Below the pieces are notes generated by a model. That model had not been told where the DNA came from and did not search any database. It saw nothing but the letters and a program-made list of their open reading frames with translations. A DNA stretch of 64,000 bases from Pseudanabaena mucicola FACHB-723 (lineage in GTDB: Bacteria > Cyanobacteriota > Cyanobacteriia > Pseudanabaenales > Pseudanabaenaceae). This document shows positions 15,568-25,934 of this stretch, piece by piece (within the stretch, counting starts at the first letter, position 1; each line of letters opens with the position of its first letter). The DNA lies in contig NZ_JACJQB010000017.1 of assembly GCF_014696385.1 (NCBI RefSeq), positions 1 to 64,000 on the forward strand, read 5' to 3'. The position numbers were made by a program, and so were the translations under genes.

Positions 15568-17817
15568 ATGCCTAGACCTAAAAAAGATGTAAGCCAAATA
15601 AGTGTAGAAGTTAACCCAGCAGAATCTGACATAGTTGCGATTAAAACTGAGTCGGCAGAGGTCTCAGTATCTAAACTAGAAAAAGCGGTCAAAGGTACAA
15701 ATTCAAACACAAATTTAAGCAAGTTAGAATTAATTGAGCCAGAATTTGAAACATCCCTAGATCAGTCAATTCCCTTGTTTAATCGTGAGCTAAGTTGGAT
15801 TGCTTTTAATAAGAGGGTTTTAAGTGAGGGTATTGACTCTCGCACATCCTTACTAGAACGGGCTAAGTTTTTTGCGATTTTTAGCACTAACCTTGATGAG
15901 TTTTTTATGGTTAGAGTGGCAAGGGTCAAGAAAAAATTGGCTGAACAAATTGATGTTGTCTCCGACGACGGTCTCAGCCCTGAACAACAACTAGCGTTAA
16001 TTCGTGAAGCACTAGTCCCGTTGATCACGATGCAGCATGAATTTTTTGAGAATACCCTGCGTCCTGAGTTATATAAACATGGTGTAAAGCTGCTGGACTA
16101 TAAGGATATTGATAAAAAACATCAACGCTATCTCAAGAATTATTTCCAAGACAAGCTATTTCCTGTACTGACCCCCTTAGCTGTCGATCCTGCTCACCCA
16201 TTTCCATATATTTCTAATCTCAGTCTCAATTTAGTGGTGATCGTTTGCGATCGCGAAACCAAGGAAAAAAACTTTGCGCGGGTCAAAGTCCCCAATGTAT
16301 TGCCCAGATTTGTCAAAATCCCTGAAACCGATGACCATACCTTTGTCCCCCTAGAGCAGGTCATTGCCCATAACCTCGAAGCCTTATTTCCGGGTATGGA
16401 AATAGTCAGTTACTATCCATTTCGGATTACCCGCGATGCTCAGTTGGACATCGAAGAAGAAGAAGCTGACGATCTCATTTCCGCACTACAAGAGGAACTA
16501 CGCAAGCAAAAGTTTGGATCTGTGGTGCGGATGGAAATTGCTAAGGATGTTCCCCCAGAAATTCGGAAGGAATTGATTGAACAACTGGGAATTACCGAAG
16601 CGGATGTCTATGATATTCCGGGGCTAATTGGCTTAGGTGGGTTGATGTCGATCGCATTTTTACCGATGGAAGAGTATCAAGACAAACCTTGGAAATCAGT
16701 CACCCATCCACGCCTCAAGGAAGGCTATGAAGAGGATAAAAGTTTTTTTGAAATCATCCAAGAAGGTGATTTTCTTGTCCATCATCCCTATCAATCCTTT
16801 ACGACGACGGTACAGCGTTTTATCGAAGAAGCTGCCAATGATCCTGATGTCTTAGCGATTAAGCAAACCCTGTATCGCACCTCTGGCGACTCACCGATCG
16901 TTCATGCCTTGGTACGTGCTGCTGAAAATGGTAAGCAAGTAGCGGTGTTGGTCGAACTGAAGGCAAGATTTGATGAAGCAAATAATATTCTTTGGGCAAA
17001 GAAGCTAGAAAATGCAGGTGTGCATGTAGTTTATGGATTGAAAAATCTCAAAACTCACACCAAAACTGCTTTAGTTGTGCGTCAAGAAGGTGATCGCTTA
17101 GTTCGCTATGTCCATATCGGTACTGGCAATTACAATCCTAAAACAGCAAGATTTTATAGTGATCTAGGTATTTTTAGCTGTAATGATGATTTAGGCGCTG
17201 ATCTTACCGATTTATTCAACTATTTGACTGGTTATTCGCGTCAGCGTAACTATCGCAAATTGCTCGTTGCTCCTGTGAATATGCGTGAGAAATTCTTGAA
17301 GCTAATTCATCGCGAAATTGAGCATCAAAGGCAGGGATATCCTTCCTATATCATTGCCAAGATGAATTCTTTGGTTGATCCTGAAATTATTAATGCCCTC
17401 TATGAAGCTTCACAGGTTGGTGTAAATATTGATTTAATTATTCGCGGTATTTGCTGCATTCGCCCAAAAGTAAAGGGACTAAGCGATCGCATTCGCGTCA
17501 TTAGCGTAATTGGACGATTCCTAGAACATTCACGTATCTTTTACTTTAGCAATGCTGGCGAAGAGCAGGTGTATATCGGTAGTGCGGACTGGATGCCTCG
17601 AAACCTTGATGCAAGGGTTGAGGTAATTACACCCGTTGAAAGTCCAATTTTGGTAAAGGAACTCAAACAGATTCTGGAAATCATTCTTGCGGATAATCGT
17701 CAAGCTTGGGATCTTAAGGCAGATGGAACATATGTTCAGCGAATTCCACAACAGGGAGAACCAGAAATGAGTTCGCAAAAACATTTCATGTCTCAAGGCA
17801 GACCCGAATTCGCATAA
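15568..17817 (+). CDS. ppk: Polyphosphate kinase 1
   Basis: Reversibly polymerises the gamma-phosphate of ATP into polyphosphate. The 749-residue chain starts at the ATG at 15568 (a TTG nine bases upstream is the alternative). It has a 70-residue disordered N-terminal extension, then the conserved N domain starting at LFNRELSWIAFNKRVL. The head domain and two phospholipase D-like C domains follow, with the motifs KTHTKTALVVR and YVHIGTGNYNPKTA containing the phosphohistidine region. The last codons and stop lie inside a 50-bp palindrome shared with bioB. Confidence 0.95.
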   Translation: MPRPKKDVSQISVEVNPAESDIVAIKTESAEVSVSKLEKAVKGTNSNTNLSKLELIEPEFETSLDQSIPLFNRELSWIAFNKRVLSEGIDSRTSLLERAKFFAIFSTNLDEFFMVRVARVKKKLAEQIDVVSDDGLSPEQQLALIREALVPLITMQHEFFENTLRPELYKHGVKLLDYKDIDKKHQRYLKNYFQDKLFPVLTPLAVDPAHPFPYISNLSLNLVVIVCDRETKEKNFARVKVPNVLPRFVKIPETDDHTFVPLEQVIAHNLEALFPGMEIVSYYPFRITRDAQLDIEEEEADDLISALQEELRKQKFGSVVRMEIAKDVPPEIRKELIEQLGITEADVYDIPGLIGLGGLMSIAFLPMEEYQDKPWKSVTHPRLKEGYEEDKSFFEIIQEGDFLVHHPYQSFTTTVQRFIEEAANDPDVLAIKQTLYRTSGDSPIVHALVRAAENGKQVAVLVELKARFDEANNILWAKKLENAGVHVVYGLKNLKTHTKTALVVRQEGDRLVRYVHIGTGNYNPKTARFYSDLGIFSCNDDLGADLTDLFNYLTGYSRQRNYRKLLVAPVNMREKFLKLIHREIEHQRQGYPSYIIAKMNSLVDPEIINALYEASQVGVNIDLIIRGICCIRPKVKGLSDRIRVISVIGRFLEHSRIFYFSNAGEEQVYIGSADWMPRNLDARVEVITPVESPILVKELKQILEIILADNRQAWDLKADGTYVQRIPQQGEPEMSSQKHFMSQGRPEFA

Positions 17818-17855
17818 AAAAAGCTCCCCTAGGGGAGCTTTTTTTATGCGAATTC
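17806..17855. terminator. 50-bp perfect palindrome spanning both stop codons of ppk and bioB
   Basis: Positions 17806-17830 are the exact reverse complement of 17831-17855. The centre is a GC-rich CCCCTAGGGG with A7/T7 tracts outside it, a classic bidirectional terminator. The outermost 12 bp on each side are coding: both convergent genes finish with GAA TTC GCA TAA, so both proteins end in Glu-Phe-Ala. Confidence 0.93.
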
Positions 17856-18782
17856 CTTGGGTTTCACACCAAGTTTTTCAAACATAGCCACATCATCTTG
17901 CCAATCGGGATTGGCAGTTGTGAGTAATTTCTCGCTGGAAAAGATGGAGTTTGCACCAGCAAGGAAGCATAGGGCTTGATCGGATACACTGAGGCGATCG
18001 CGACCTGCGGATAGTCTCACCACCGCTTTTGGCATCAATATCCTCGCGGTTGCAACCATTCGCACTAACACTAGCGGATCAATTTCGGGAATATCGCCAA
18101 AGGGTGTACCTTCTACGGCAGAGAGGGCGTTAATGGGTACGGATTCTGGCTGTGGGTTGAGATTGGCGAGAGTGTGCAGAAGATCAATGCGATCGCAATC
18201 AGTTTCACCCATACCAACGATGCCACCACAGCAAACTTGAATACCTGCATCGGCAACATGCTGAATTGTTTCGAGACGCTCGCGATAGGTGCGCGTCGTA
18301 ATGATTTCGGGATAGAAACTTTCAGAAGTGTCGAGATTGTGGTTGTAAGCGGTTAAACCTGCTTGAGCTAAACGTTGTGCTTGATCAGGACGCAACATCC
18401 CCATCGTCACACAGGCTTCCATTCCCATGCCTGCAACTGCTTCCACCATTTGTAATACCCGCTCAAACTCTTCACCATCAGGAGCATTGCGCCATGCTGC
18501 ACCCATGCAAAATCTAGTCGCGCCATGCTGTTTGGCTTCTTGGGCTTGACTGATTACTTCATCAAGGGGCAATAGAGGATAATTTTCTACCCCCGTTGGA
18601 TAGCGAGCGCTCTGAGGACAATACTTGCAATCTTCAGGACACCGCCCTGATTTAATATTCGATAAAGTACACATCTGCACGGCATCGGTTTGATGGTACT
18701 GGCGATGGATAGTCTGAGCCTCAAAGATCAGAGACAGCAGAGGACGATGGTAAATTTCGGTGACTAGTTCAAGGGAAATCAA
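17844..18782 (-). CDS. bioB: Biotin synthase BioB
   Basis: Radical-SAM enzyme that inserts sulfur into dethiobiotin. The 4Fe-4S radical-SAM motif is SGRCPEDCKYCPQS (about 46-59, CxxxCxxC). Later conserved cysteines and the asparagine-rich YNHNLDTS segment for the 2Fe-2S cluster and substrate are present. The 312 residues are full length. The only plausible start near the family N-terminus is TTG at 18782, with no strong ribosome-binding site, which may mean low translation. It depends on Fe-S assembly, as supplied by the suf genes about 6 kb away. Confidence 0.95.
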   Translation of the reverse strand: MISLELVTEIYHRPLLSLIFEAQTIHRQYHQTDAVQMCTLSNIKSGRCPEDCKYCPQSARYPTGVENYPLLPLDEVISQAQEAKQHGATRFCMGAAWRNAPDGEEFERVLQMVEAVAGMGMEACVTMGMLRPDQAQRLAQAGLTAYNHNLDTSESFYPEIITTRTYRERLETIQHVADAGIQVCCGGIVGMGETDCDRIDLLHTLANLNPQPESVPINALSAVEGTPFGDIPEIDPLVLVRMVATARILMPKAVVRLSAGRDRLSVSDQALCFLAGANSIFSSEKLLTTANPDWQDDVAMFEKLGVKPKEFA

Positions 18783-18960
18783 GAGAGTATTTATGCTTAC
18801 GACACAATGATTGCGATCGTTATTGTACTGCGAAGCAATGCCGTAGTCTTAGACACAAAGGTAAAAGTTTGTTAAATTAGGATGAGATGGGATGGCTTAA
18901 TCGCATACATCTAAAACGAACGGGGAAACTTTCGTGTAGCATACTCATGCTGAGATTTAA

Positions 18961-21900
18961 ATGATTCCTGCCCAAGAACCAACCAATGAACTAGAAAGGA
19001 TCGCCGCTTTATATGAGTGCAGCATCCTAGATACCGAATCAGAGCAGGGCTTTGACGATATCACACAACTAGCTGCGGATATTTGTAAAACACCGATCGC
19101 ATTGGTCAGTTTGATCGACAAGGATCGACAATGGTTTAAATCTAGGGTGGGTCTGGGTCAGACAGAAACCTCTAGACAGGTATCATTCTGCGCCCATGCC
19201 ATTCTTCAAGATGACATTTTTATCGTTCATGACACTTTAACCGATCCAAGATTTGCGACAAATCCGCTAACTCTAGAACCACCCCATATCCGATTTTATG
19301 CAGGCGTGCCGATCAAAACTAGCGCAGGATATCCATTAGGTACACTCTGCATAATTGATCATCAACCTAGAGACTTGAATCAAGAGCAAATTAACGCACT
19401 TAAGGCTCTTGCCCGTCAGGTTGCTTATATTATTGATTCCCGTCGCAGCCTCTTAGCAATCAACCATTCAGTCCCCATCAGCGATCTTCAGAGCAATGTC
19501 CCTAAGGGAACTTTTGTGAAGAAAATTGCGTTATGGAGCATTACAGCGGCGGCGATGGTGACTGGTATGGGCATAACTGCCTTAATGAATATTGGCTATG
19601 TCGAGAAATCAAATAATGCAGTTATTCAGCAAAATGAGACTCTAAGTAAAATCAATCAGCCCCTCAATCATCTGCGCGATCTAAAAGTAGAGACTACTAA
19701 CTATATTTTGTCAGGTAGTCCTGAAAGTTTATCAAAGCAGAAAATTTTGATTAAAAACTTAGAACTAGAATTAAAAGAACTAAAGGCAATATCTCAAGAT
19801 TCGGGTTTAAAAAAATACACTCAATTACTAGAAAATCCTAAGTATAAGGCTCGGTTTCAATCAACAGTCTCTTTGTTGGCTGAGCAAATTGAGAAACAGT
19901 TAAATGAATCTCAGCAGATATCTATGCTGTATCAATCCGCAGGAACTGAGGCTATTCGCAAAAAAATATTTGATCTCAATAGTAGCTCTAATGAATTCAA
20001 CATTGCTGTTACACAGTTAGAAGATCTAGTTGAGATCGAGAGCGCTGATTTAACAAAGCTACAGAAAGAAATTCAAGATTTGACTAGTAATTCTATACGC
20101 ATTTCTATATTTACGTTAATTGCAACCTTGGGGGTAATCGGTCTATTATTTTACCTCGTACAACGGGAAGTCACTGCCCGTCGGCACCTAGCCAATAGAC
20201 TAAAGCAGGAACGTGATTTTACAATTACGATTTTAGATAATGTCAGCGCACTGGCTTTTGTTTTAGATGCCAATGGACATATCATCAGATTTAATCGTGA
20301 ATGCGAGAAAGTAACGGGCTATCACTACGAAGAGATTAGAAATCAATCCTTTTGTAAAATTCTTTTATTGCCTGAAGATGTTGATTCGGTTAGCAGTAGT
20401 CTTAGCAAGCCAGCACATAATAAAAAGCTTCTCAATTCCCTTGAAAATTATTGGGTCACAAAAAGTGGTGAGCATCGCTTGATTTCTTGGTCAACGACAG
20501 TATTGGTCAATCAGAATAATGAAACTCAATTTATTATTGGTACTGGCGTAGACATTAGCGATCGCAAACGGGTGGAAGAAGAAATCCGCCTTCAAAATTG
20601 GCGCGCCCTTGTTTCATCGCAAATCACCTTAAAGATTAGACAATCTCTTGACGTTGGGGAAATTTTGAGTACCACAGTCTCAGAGGTGCGAAAATTTCTC
20701 AGAGCTGATCGAGTCATTGTTTACAGCTTTAATGGCGAATGGGAAGGCAATGTAGAGGTGGAGTCGGTCATAGAGCCTTGGACTCCATCATTAGGTACAG
20801 AGGTAAAAGATTTATGCTTCCGTCATGGTCTATGGAGTGACTATCGCCAAGGTCGCAAGGTGGTCAATTCCGATGTTCCTAATTCCGATACGCCAGATTG
20901 CTACAAAAAATTGATGGCCCAGTTCCAAGTCCAAGCAAATATTGTTGTTCCTATTTTAGAGAGTGATCGTCTTTGGGGACTCCTGATTGCTCACCAATGC
21001 AGTGAGCCAAGACAATGGCGCAGTTTTGAAGTGGATTTTCTGACAGAAACAGCTAGCCAAGTGGGGATTGCCCTCTACCAAGCAACCCTACTAGAGCAAG
21101 AAACTTTACGCCGTAAGCAGCTTGCCCAGCAAAATATTGAATTAGAAGAAGCACGCCATCAAGCCGAAATTGCTACTCGCATGAAGAGCTCTTTCCTTGC
21201 CACGATGAGCCATGAAATTCGGACTCCTATGAATGCTGTGTTGGGGATGACGGGATTGTTGGCGGATACCGAGCTGTCTCAGTTGCAGCGTGACTTTGTC
21301 GAAACAGTGCGAATCAGTGGGGAGAATCTACTGACATTAATTAATGAAATTCTGGACTTTTCTAAGCTTGAAGCAAATGAAATGGAACTAGAGGAGATTA
21401 ATTTTGATTTAAATACCTGTGTCGAAGAAGTAACCGATTTGTTAGCGATGTTGGCACAGTCAAAGGGCATAGAACTCGCTTCTTTAATCCATCAGAATGT
21501 GCCTATTTATCTGTGTGGTGATGTATCACGATTACGGCAAATATTAACTAATCTCGTTAGTAATGCAATCAAATTTACAGCCCAAGGCGAAGTTATAGTC
21601 AAAGTTTCGCTATTAGGTGAAACAGCATCGAATGCCAATATTGAATTTCGGGTTATTGACACAGGTATTGGGATATCTCCAGAATCACAGAAGAAACTTT
21701 TTCAGCCCTTTACTCAAGTTGATGCTTCTACAACCCGCAAGTATGGTGGCACTGGCTTAGGCTTGGCAATTTGCAAACAAATTGTTGATTTAATGGGTGG
21801 AGAAATCGGTATTGATAGCGAAGAAGGTAAAGGTTCACAGTTTTGGTTCAAGCTCCCGTTTGTTAAGCAGTCAGAAGCAGCAATCGTGGCTCGTAAACCA

Positions 21901-23142
21901 AGGCGAGATGTTGCTCTCAAAGATATTCGGGTTTTAGTAGTTGACGATAATAAGACGAATTGTAAAATTCTCTCCTATCAGCTTACTGCTTGGCAAATGC
22001 GCGTAGATGCAGTGCAGAGCGCCGTGGAAGCAATTCCGATCATCCGTGCCGCCATTACCGCAGGCGATCCTTACCAAATTGCCATTTTAGATATGCAGAT
22101 GCCAGATCTTGATGGTGAAATGTTGGGCGCACAGATCAAGTCCGATCCCAGTCTTAAAGATACAAAGTTAATTATGCTCACCTCTTTAAATCAACGGGGT
22201 GGTGTACATCGCGTCAAAGAGATGGGCTTTGAATTCTATCTTGTCAAGCCAGTTAAGCAATCTCGTTTATTTGATGTCTTAATGGAAGTTGCTTCCTCCA
22301 ATGCTCAACTTAATACAATCATGGATATTCCTACCCAGCCTGTGCCTCAACCAAAACCTACTAGTACATCTAAGCTCAAGATATTGATAGCTGAAGATAG
22401 TCCGATTAATCAAAAAGTGGCGCTACACCAATTACGCAATTTTGGCTACGACGCTGATGTTGCAGGTAATGGACATGAAGTTTTGCAATTGCTTGAGCAT
22501 ATCCACTATGACTTGATTTTGATGGATTGCCAAATGCCAGAGATGGATGGCTATGAAGCCACTAGGGCAATTCGGAATCTTGATTCTGAGAAGAGCAAAA
22601 TTGCAATTGTGGCGATGACTGCTAATGCGATGAAAGAAGATCGCGATCGCTGTCTTGCCTGTGGTATGGATGATTATGTGAGCAAGCCCATTCGTAAAGA
22701 GGATCTTGCTCAGAAGATTGCTGAATGGGAGAAAAAAATCAATTCTAAGAATGTAAATATTGTGACTGAAGATAGTGCTTGCAGTCTTGACATCCACAAG
22801 TACGATGCTGTGCCGCTAATTGATTGGGACTATATTGATAGTCTGGTTGATGGTAATGACCATTTTAAAGAAGAGATATTTCAGACTTTTTGTGATGCGA
22901 TCGCAAAAAACATAGGGCAGTTAGAGCAGCAGATTATGGCTAATGATTGGGGCGAAATCAAAAAAACTGCCCATATGATCAAAGGTTCTTGCAGTAGTTT
23001 AGGGGTTTTATCGATTGCTGCGATCGCATCTGATATCGAGAAAATGGGACAAGGTGAAAACCAAAGTAATCTCACCTCCTTATTCTTAAAAATGCAAGAA
23101 TTCTTTGCTCAAATCCAAGACATTTACAAAAATGGATTCTAA
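18961..23142 (+). CDS. Hybrid histidine kinase with a probable DXCF-type cyanobacteriochrome GAF domain
   Basis: 1393-residue multidomain sensor. Order: GAF (1-165), transmembrane helix (189-210), extracytoplasmic helical region (about 211-378), transmembrane helix (381-400), PAS (417-533), GAF (546-710), HisKA with H751 in [10 protein letters not shown], HATPase (about 845-965), receiver 1 (D1044 in [10 protein letters not shown]), receiver 2 (D1189 in [10 protein letters not shown]) and Hpt (H1338 in [12 protein letters not shown]). All phosphorelay residues are intact. The second GAF has DLCF (C619), YRQGR and DCYKKL (C647): two cysteines 28 residues apart, as in TePixJ-type cyanobacteriochromes, so it may bind a bilin. 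The gene stands alone; no output regulator is adjacent. Confidence 0.92.
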   Translation: MIPAQEPTNELERIAALYECSILDTESEQGFDDITQLAADICKTPIALVSLIDKDRQWFKSRVGLGQTETSRQVSFCAHAILQDDIFIVHDTLTDPRFATNPLTLEPPHIRFYAGVPIKTSAGYPLGTLCIIDHQPRDLNQEQINALKALARQVAYIIDSRRSLLAINHSVPISDLQSNVPKGTFVKKIALWSITAAAMVTGMGITALMNIGYVEKSNNAVIQQNETLSKINQPLNHLRDLKVETTNYILSGSPESLSKQKILIKNLELELKELKAISQDSGLKKYTQLLENPKYKARFQSTVSLLAEQIEKQLNESQQISMLYQSAGTEAIRKKIFDLNSSSNEFNIAVTQLEDLVEIESADLTKLQKEIQDLTSNSIRISIFTLIATLGVIGLLFYLVQREVTARRHLANRLKQERDFTITILDNVSALAFVLDANGHIIRFNRECEKVTGYHYEEIRNQSFCKILLLPEDVDSVSSSLSKPAHNKKLLNSLENYWVTKSGEHRLISWSTTVLVNQNNETQFIIGTGVDISDRKRVEEEIRLQNWRALVSSQITLKIRQSLDVGEILSTTVSEVRKFLRADRVIVYSFNGEWEGNVEVESVIEPWTPSLGTEVKDLCFRHGLWSDYRQGRKVVNSDVPNSDTPDCYKKLMAQFQVQANIVVPILESDRLWGLLIAHQCSEPRQWRSFEVDFLTETASQVGIALYQATLLEQETLRRKQLAQQNIELEEARHQAEIATRMKSSFLATMSHEIRTPMNAVLGMTGLLADTELSQLQRDFVETVRISGENLLTLINEILDFSKLEANEMELEEINFDLNTCVEEVTDLLAMLAQSKGIELASLIHQNVPIYLCGDVSRLRQILTNLVSNAIKFTAQGEVIVKVSLLGETASNANIEFRVIDTGIGISPESQKKLFQPFTQVDASTTRKYGGTGLGLAICKQIVDLMGGEIGIDSEEGKGSQFWFKLPFVKQSEAAIVARKPRRDVALKDIRVLVVDDNKTNCKILSYQLTAWQMRVDAVQSAVEAIPIIRAAITAGDPYQIAILDMQMPDLDGEMLGAQIKSDPSLKDTKLIMLTSLNQRGGVHRVKEMGFEFYLVKPVKQSRLFDVLMEVASSNAQLNTIMDIPTQPVPQPKPTSTSKLKILIAEDSPINQKVALHQLRNFGYDADVAGNGHEVLQLLEHIHYDLILMDCQMPEMDGYEATRAIRNLDSEKSKIAIVAMTANAMKEDRDRCLACGMDDYVSKPIRKEDLAQKIAEWEKKINSKNVNIVTEDSACSLDIHKYDAVPLIDWDYIDSLVDGNDHFKEEIFQTFCDAIAKNIGQLEQQIMANDWGEIKKTAHMIKGSCSSLGVLSIAAIASDIEKMGQGENQSNLTSLFLKMQEFFAQIQDIYKNGF

Positions 23143-23200
23143 GCAAAAAAACAAAGAGAGTTGCGGCGCTTCGCGCCGCAACTCTCTTTGTTTTTTTGCT
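23142..23200. terminator. 28-bp hairpin between the hybrid kinase and nfu
   Basis: Perfect 28-bp stem (23142-23169, 23173-23200; loop TTC) with core GTTGCGGCGC and A7/T7 outer tracts. It separates convergent genes and can end both. The core is shared with hairpins at 39364 and 45191, while the outer arms differ. Confidence 0.88.
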
Positions 23201-23210
23201 GTAGCTATAC

Positions 23211-23447
23211 CTAGAAAACTTGTTCGATTTCAGCAATTTCAGGAATCTCTTCCTTCAACTTGCGCTCAATTCCCATTCTTAAAGTCATAGCCGAGCTAGG
23301 ACAAGAGCCACAAGCACCTTGCAAACGCAATCTGACAATTGGGCCTTCAATTTCAACTAGTTCTACATTCCCACCATCAGACATGAGATAGGGACGCAAT
23401 TCATCGAGAACATTTTCAACGTTATCTTTGGTTAAAGTTAAACTCAT
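23211..23447 (-). CDS. nfu: NifU C-terminal-domain Fe-S scaffold (Nfu)
   Basis: 78-residue stand-alone NifU_C domain that holds a transient Fe-S cluster on the CxxC motif in [14 protein letters not shown] (about 45-58) and delivers it to apo-proteins, in cyanobacteria including photosystem I. It is full length for a stand-alone Nfu. It lies next to sufR, so the Fe-S assembly genes are clustered here. Two hairpins (23470-23518 and about 23530-23552) separate it from sufR, suggesting its own promoter. Confidence 0.93.
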   Translation of the reverse strand: MSLTLTKDNVENVLDELRPYLMSDGGNVELVEIEGPIVRLRLQGACGSCPSSAMTLRMGIERKLKEEIPEIAEIEQVF

Positions 23448-23469
23448 ATTTTTTCCTGTTGTGTTTTTT

Positions 23470-23518
23470 AACCGAGATATCGTACTGCCTGCGTAGCAGG
23501 CAGTACGATATCTCGGTT
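23470..23518. terminator. sufR terminator hairpin
   Basis: Perfect 23-bp stem (23470-23492, 23496-23518; loop GTA), 57 bp downstream of the sufR stop on the leftward strand. A smaller 11-bp inverted repeat (CAATGCTAATT type) lies at about 23530-23552, just before it. Confidence 0.8.
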
Positions 23519-23574
23519 TTGGTTTATACCAATGCTAATTCAATTAGCATTGTTTGTGGATGTAAAGCGAATAA

Positions 23575-24291
23575 CTAACAGCTATTCGCTTGATCATGGA
23601 TTAAGTAACCACAGCGATGTTCTCCATCCACCATCCAGTGAGTCCGTTCCACAGGACAATCTAGGACTGTCGCAAACATTTCTAGCTCATGTCCACACAC
23701 GCTAGGGAATGATTCGGCAACATGGGCAATCGCACAGTTATATTCTGTAAATATAAAATTCTGCTTTTGTTGATCATTTCCCTCAACAGGGAACCACTCT
23801 GTCACATAGCCCTCAGCGCGGCGAATTTCAGCTAATTTTTCTAGTCTGTGTTTGAGTGAACCGCTACCCAGTTGAGATTTGTAATGCTGGGCTTTGCGTT
23901 GCCATTGCTTCTGCAATACTTCAGATACTTGTTCTTTACCTAAAGTATCAATTAGCGTATCGAGGAAATTTACAGCAAATTGATTATAACTATCAGGAAA
24001 GCGATCTCGCCCCGCCGCCGTCAACGCGTAGATAAATTGAGGACGACCCATGCCCAACTGCTCAGCCGTATGATAAATCAATCCTTCAGTTTCTAAATCC
24101 TTTAAATGTTTCCGAATTGCCTGTGGGCTAATATCTAGCTTTTCTGCCAAGTCCTGCGCTGTGACCTCCCCACGTTTCAGCAAGTGCTGCAAAATATCAT
24201 GCTTTGTGTCGTGCTTAGCATCTTGTTTGTGGTCTAGCTTTAGGTCTGGGTTACTGGAAATCATCTCAGCAACACCGATGGGAGTTTTCAT
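23575..24291 (-). CDS. sufR: Fe-S-cluster-sensing repressor SufR
   Basis: DeoR/ArsR-like winged-helix repressor of the suf operon that binds a 4Fe-4S cluster. The N-terminal helix-turn-helix region is EVTAQDLAEKLDISPQAIRK (about 42-61). The C-terminal cysteine set is visible in EYNCAIAHVAE, VCGHELEM, LDCPVERTHW and EHRCGYLI, matching the cluster ligands of cyanobacterial SufR. At 238 residues it is slightly longer than usual because of a disordered N-terminal stretch. It is divergent from sufB, with an operator between them. Confidence 0.95.
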   Translation of the reverse strand: MKTPIGVAEMISSNPDLKLDHKQDAKHDTKHDILQHLLKRGEVTAQDLAEKLDISPQAIRKHLKDLETEGLIYHTAEQLGMGRPQFIYALTAAGRDRFPDSYNQFAVNFLDTLIDTLGKEQVSEVLQKQWQRKAQHYKSQLGSGSLKHRLEKLAEIRRAEGYVTEWFPVEGNDQQKQNFIFTEYNCAIAHVAESFPSVCGHELEMFATVLDCPVERTHWMVDGEHRCGYLIHDQANSC

Positions 24292-24377
24292 GAATTATAA
24301 GCTCCTGATGGCAACTGACCCTATCCATAGAGTCAAAACTCAATTAAGTTACAAAGTCATCAGAAAATTGACTTTGA

Positions 24378-24391
24378 CAACTCGTATGTTG
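24378..24391. promoter_or_regulatory. SufR operator CAAC-N6-GTTG
   Basis: CAAC at 24378-24381, six bases, then GTTG at 24388-24391. This is the perfect inverted repeat described for SufR binding in Synechocystis. It lies in the sufR-sufB intergenic region, just after a TTGACT (24368-24373) that could be a -35 element. No matching site occurs in the 74 bp before sufC. Confidence 0.8.
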
Positions 24392-24497
24392 TTAATGTAA
24401 CCTACAATTAGTAAAGAAACAAGCAAGTTGTTTTAATCCCGTGATTACTGCGCTTCGCGCCTTAATCACCCATAAACTATCAGGAGCCTTAACTGAC

Positions 24498-25934
24498 ATG
24501 ACTGCAACGGTTCAAGCACTTGTCAACCAACCATACAAATATGGATTTGTTACGTCCATTGAGTCGGACACTATCCCTCGCGGACTGAGCGAAGATGTCG
24601 TCCGCATGATTTCGGCTAAGAAAAATGAGCCAGAATATATGCTGGAATTCCGACTCAAAGCGTATCGCCAATGGTTAAAGATGCAAGAACCGACTTGGGC
24701 GCATGTGGATTATCCTGCGATCGATTATCAAGATATCGTTTACTATTCCGCACCCAAGCAGTCCAAGAAAAAGGCAAGTCTCGATGAAGTCGATCCCGAA
24801 TTATTGGACACCTTTGAGAAGTTAGGTATTTCTCTCAACGAGCAAAAGCGTCTCGCCAATGTCGCCGTAGATGCGATCTTTGACAGCGTTTCTGTTGCCA
24901 CGACATTTAAAAAAGATTTAGCCAAGGTCGGCGTGATCTTCTGCTCGATTTCCGAGGCAATGCACGAATATCCTGAACTAATCAAAAAATATTTAGGCAG
25001 TGTCGTACCAATCGCTGACAACTACTTCTCGGCACTAAACGCTGCCGTATTTAGCGATGGTTCTTTCGTATATATCCCTAAAGGCGTGAAATGTCCGATG
25101 GACTTGTCCACCTATTTCCGCATTAACAATGGGGATTCGGGACAGTTCGAGCGCACCCTGATCGTTGCTGAAGAAGGGGCCTATGTCAGCTATCTCGAAG
25201 GCTGTACTGCGCCAATGTTTGATACCAATCAACTTCATGCGGCCGTTGTCGAAATCGTTGCCCTTGATGATGCTGAGGTCAAATATTCCACAGTGCAGAA
25301 CTGGTACGCTGGCGATAAAAATGGCAAAGGTGGAATTTATAACTTTGTGACCAAGCGCGGCTTGTGCCAAGGCAAAAACTCCAAAATCTCTTGGACGCAA
25401 GTAGAAACTGGCTCAGCGATTACTTGGAAATATCCAAGTTGTGTATTAGTTGGTGAAAATTCTGTTGGTGAGTTTTATTCGGTTGCTCTCACAAATAACA
25501 AGCAACAAGCGGATACAGGCTCAAAAATGGTGCATATTGGCAAAAATACCCGCAGCAAGATTGTTTCTAAGGGTATTTCCGCAGGTGGCTCGCAAAATAG
25601 CTACCGTGGCTTAGTAAAAATTTCGCCTAAAGCGGAAGGTGCAAGGAATTATTCACAATGTGACTCGATGCTAATCGGCGACTGCTCTCAGGCTAATACT
25701 TTCCCCTATATCCAAGTTCAAAACAATACGGCTAGGGTCGAGCATGAAGCTTCTACTTCCAAAATTGGTGAGGAGCAACTGTTTTACTTCCAACAACGTG
25801 GGATTGCGATGGAAGATGCTGTGTCTATGATCATTAGCGGATTTTGTAAGGAAGTATTTAATGTACTACCTATGGAGTTTGCAGTGGAAGCAGACAAGCT
25901 TTTAGCGTTGAAGCTAGAGAATAGCGTGGGTTAA
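24498..25934 (+). CDS. sufB: Fe-S cluster assembly protein SufB
   Basis: Scaffold component of the SufBCD complex, which assembles Fe-S clusters in the cytoplasm. It is 478 residues from the ATG at 24498 (AGGAG about 11 nt upstream); a GTG at 24441 would add 19 unlikely residues. The beta-helix core is recognisable in [25 protein letters not shown] and the C-terminal [19 protein letters not shown]. It is first in the suf cluster, but sufC follows only after a gap of about 4.1 kb occupied by other genes, which is unusual. Confidence 0.96.
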   Translation: MTATVQALVNQPYKYGFVTSIESDTIPRGLSEDVVRMISAKKNEPEYMLEFRLKAYRQWLKMQEPTWAHVDYPAIDYQDIVYYSAPKQSKKKASLDEVDPELLDTFEKLGISLNEQKRLANVAVDAIFDSVSVATTFKKDLAKVGVIFCSISEAMHEYPELIKKYLGSVVPIADNYFSALNAAVFSDGSFVYIPKGVKCPMDLSTYFRINNGDSGQFERTLIVAEEGAYVSYLEGCTAPMFDTNQLHAAVVEIVALDDAEVKYSTVQNWYAGDKNGKGGIYNFVTKRGLCQGKNSKISWTQVETGSAITWKYPSCVLVGENSVGEFYSVALTNNKQQADTGSKMVHIGKNTRSKIVSKGISAGGSQNSYRGLVKISPKAEGARNYSQCDSMLIGDCSQANTFPYIQVQNNTARVEHEASTSKIGEEQLFYFQQRGIAMEDAVSMIISGFCKEVFNVLPMEFAVEADKLLALKLENSVG

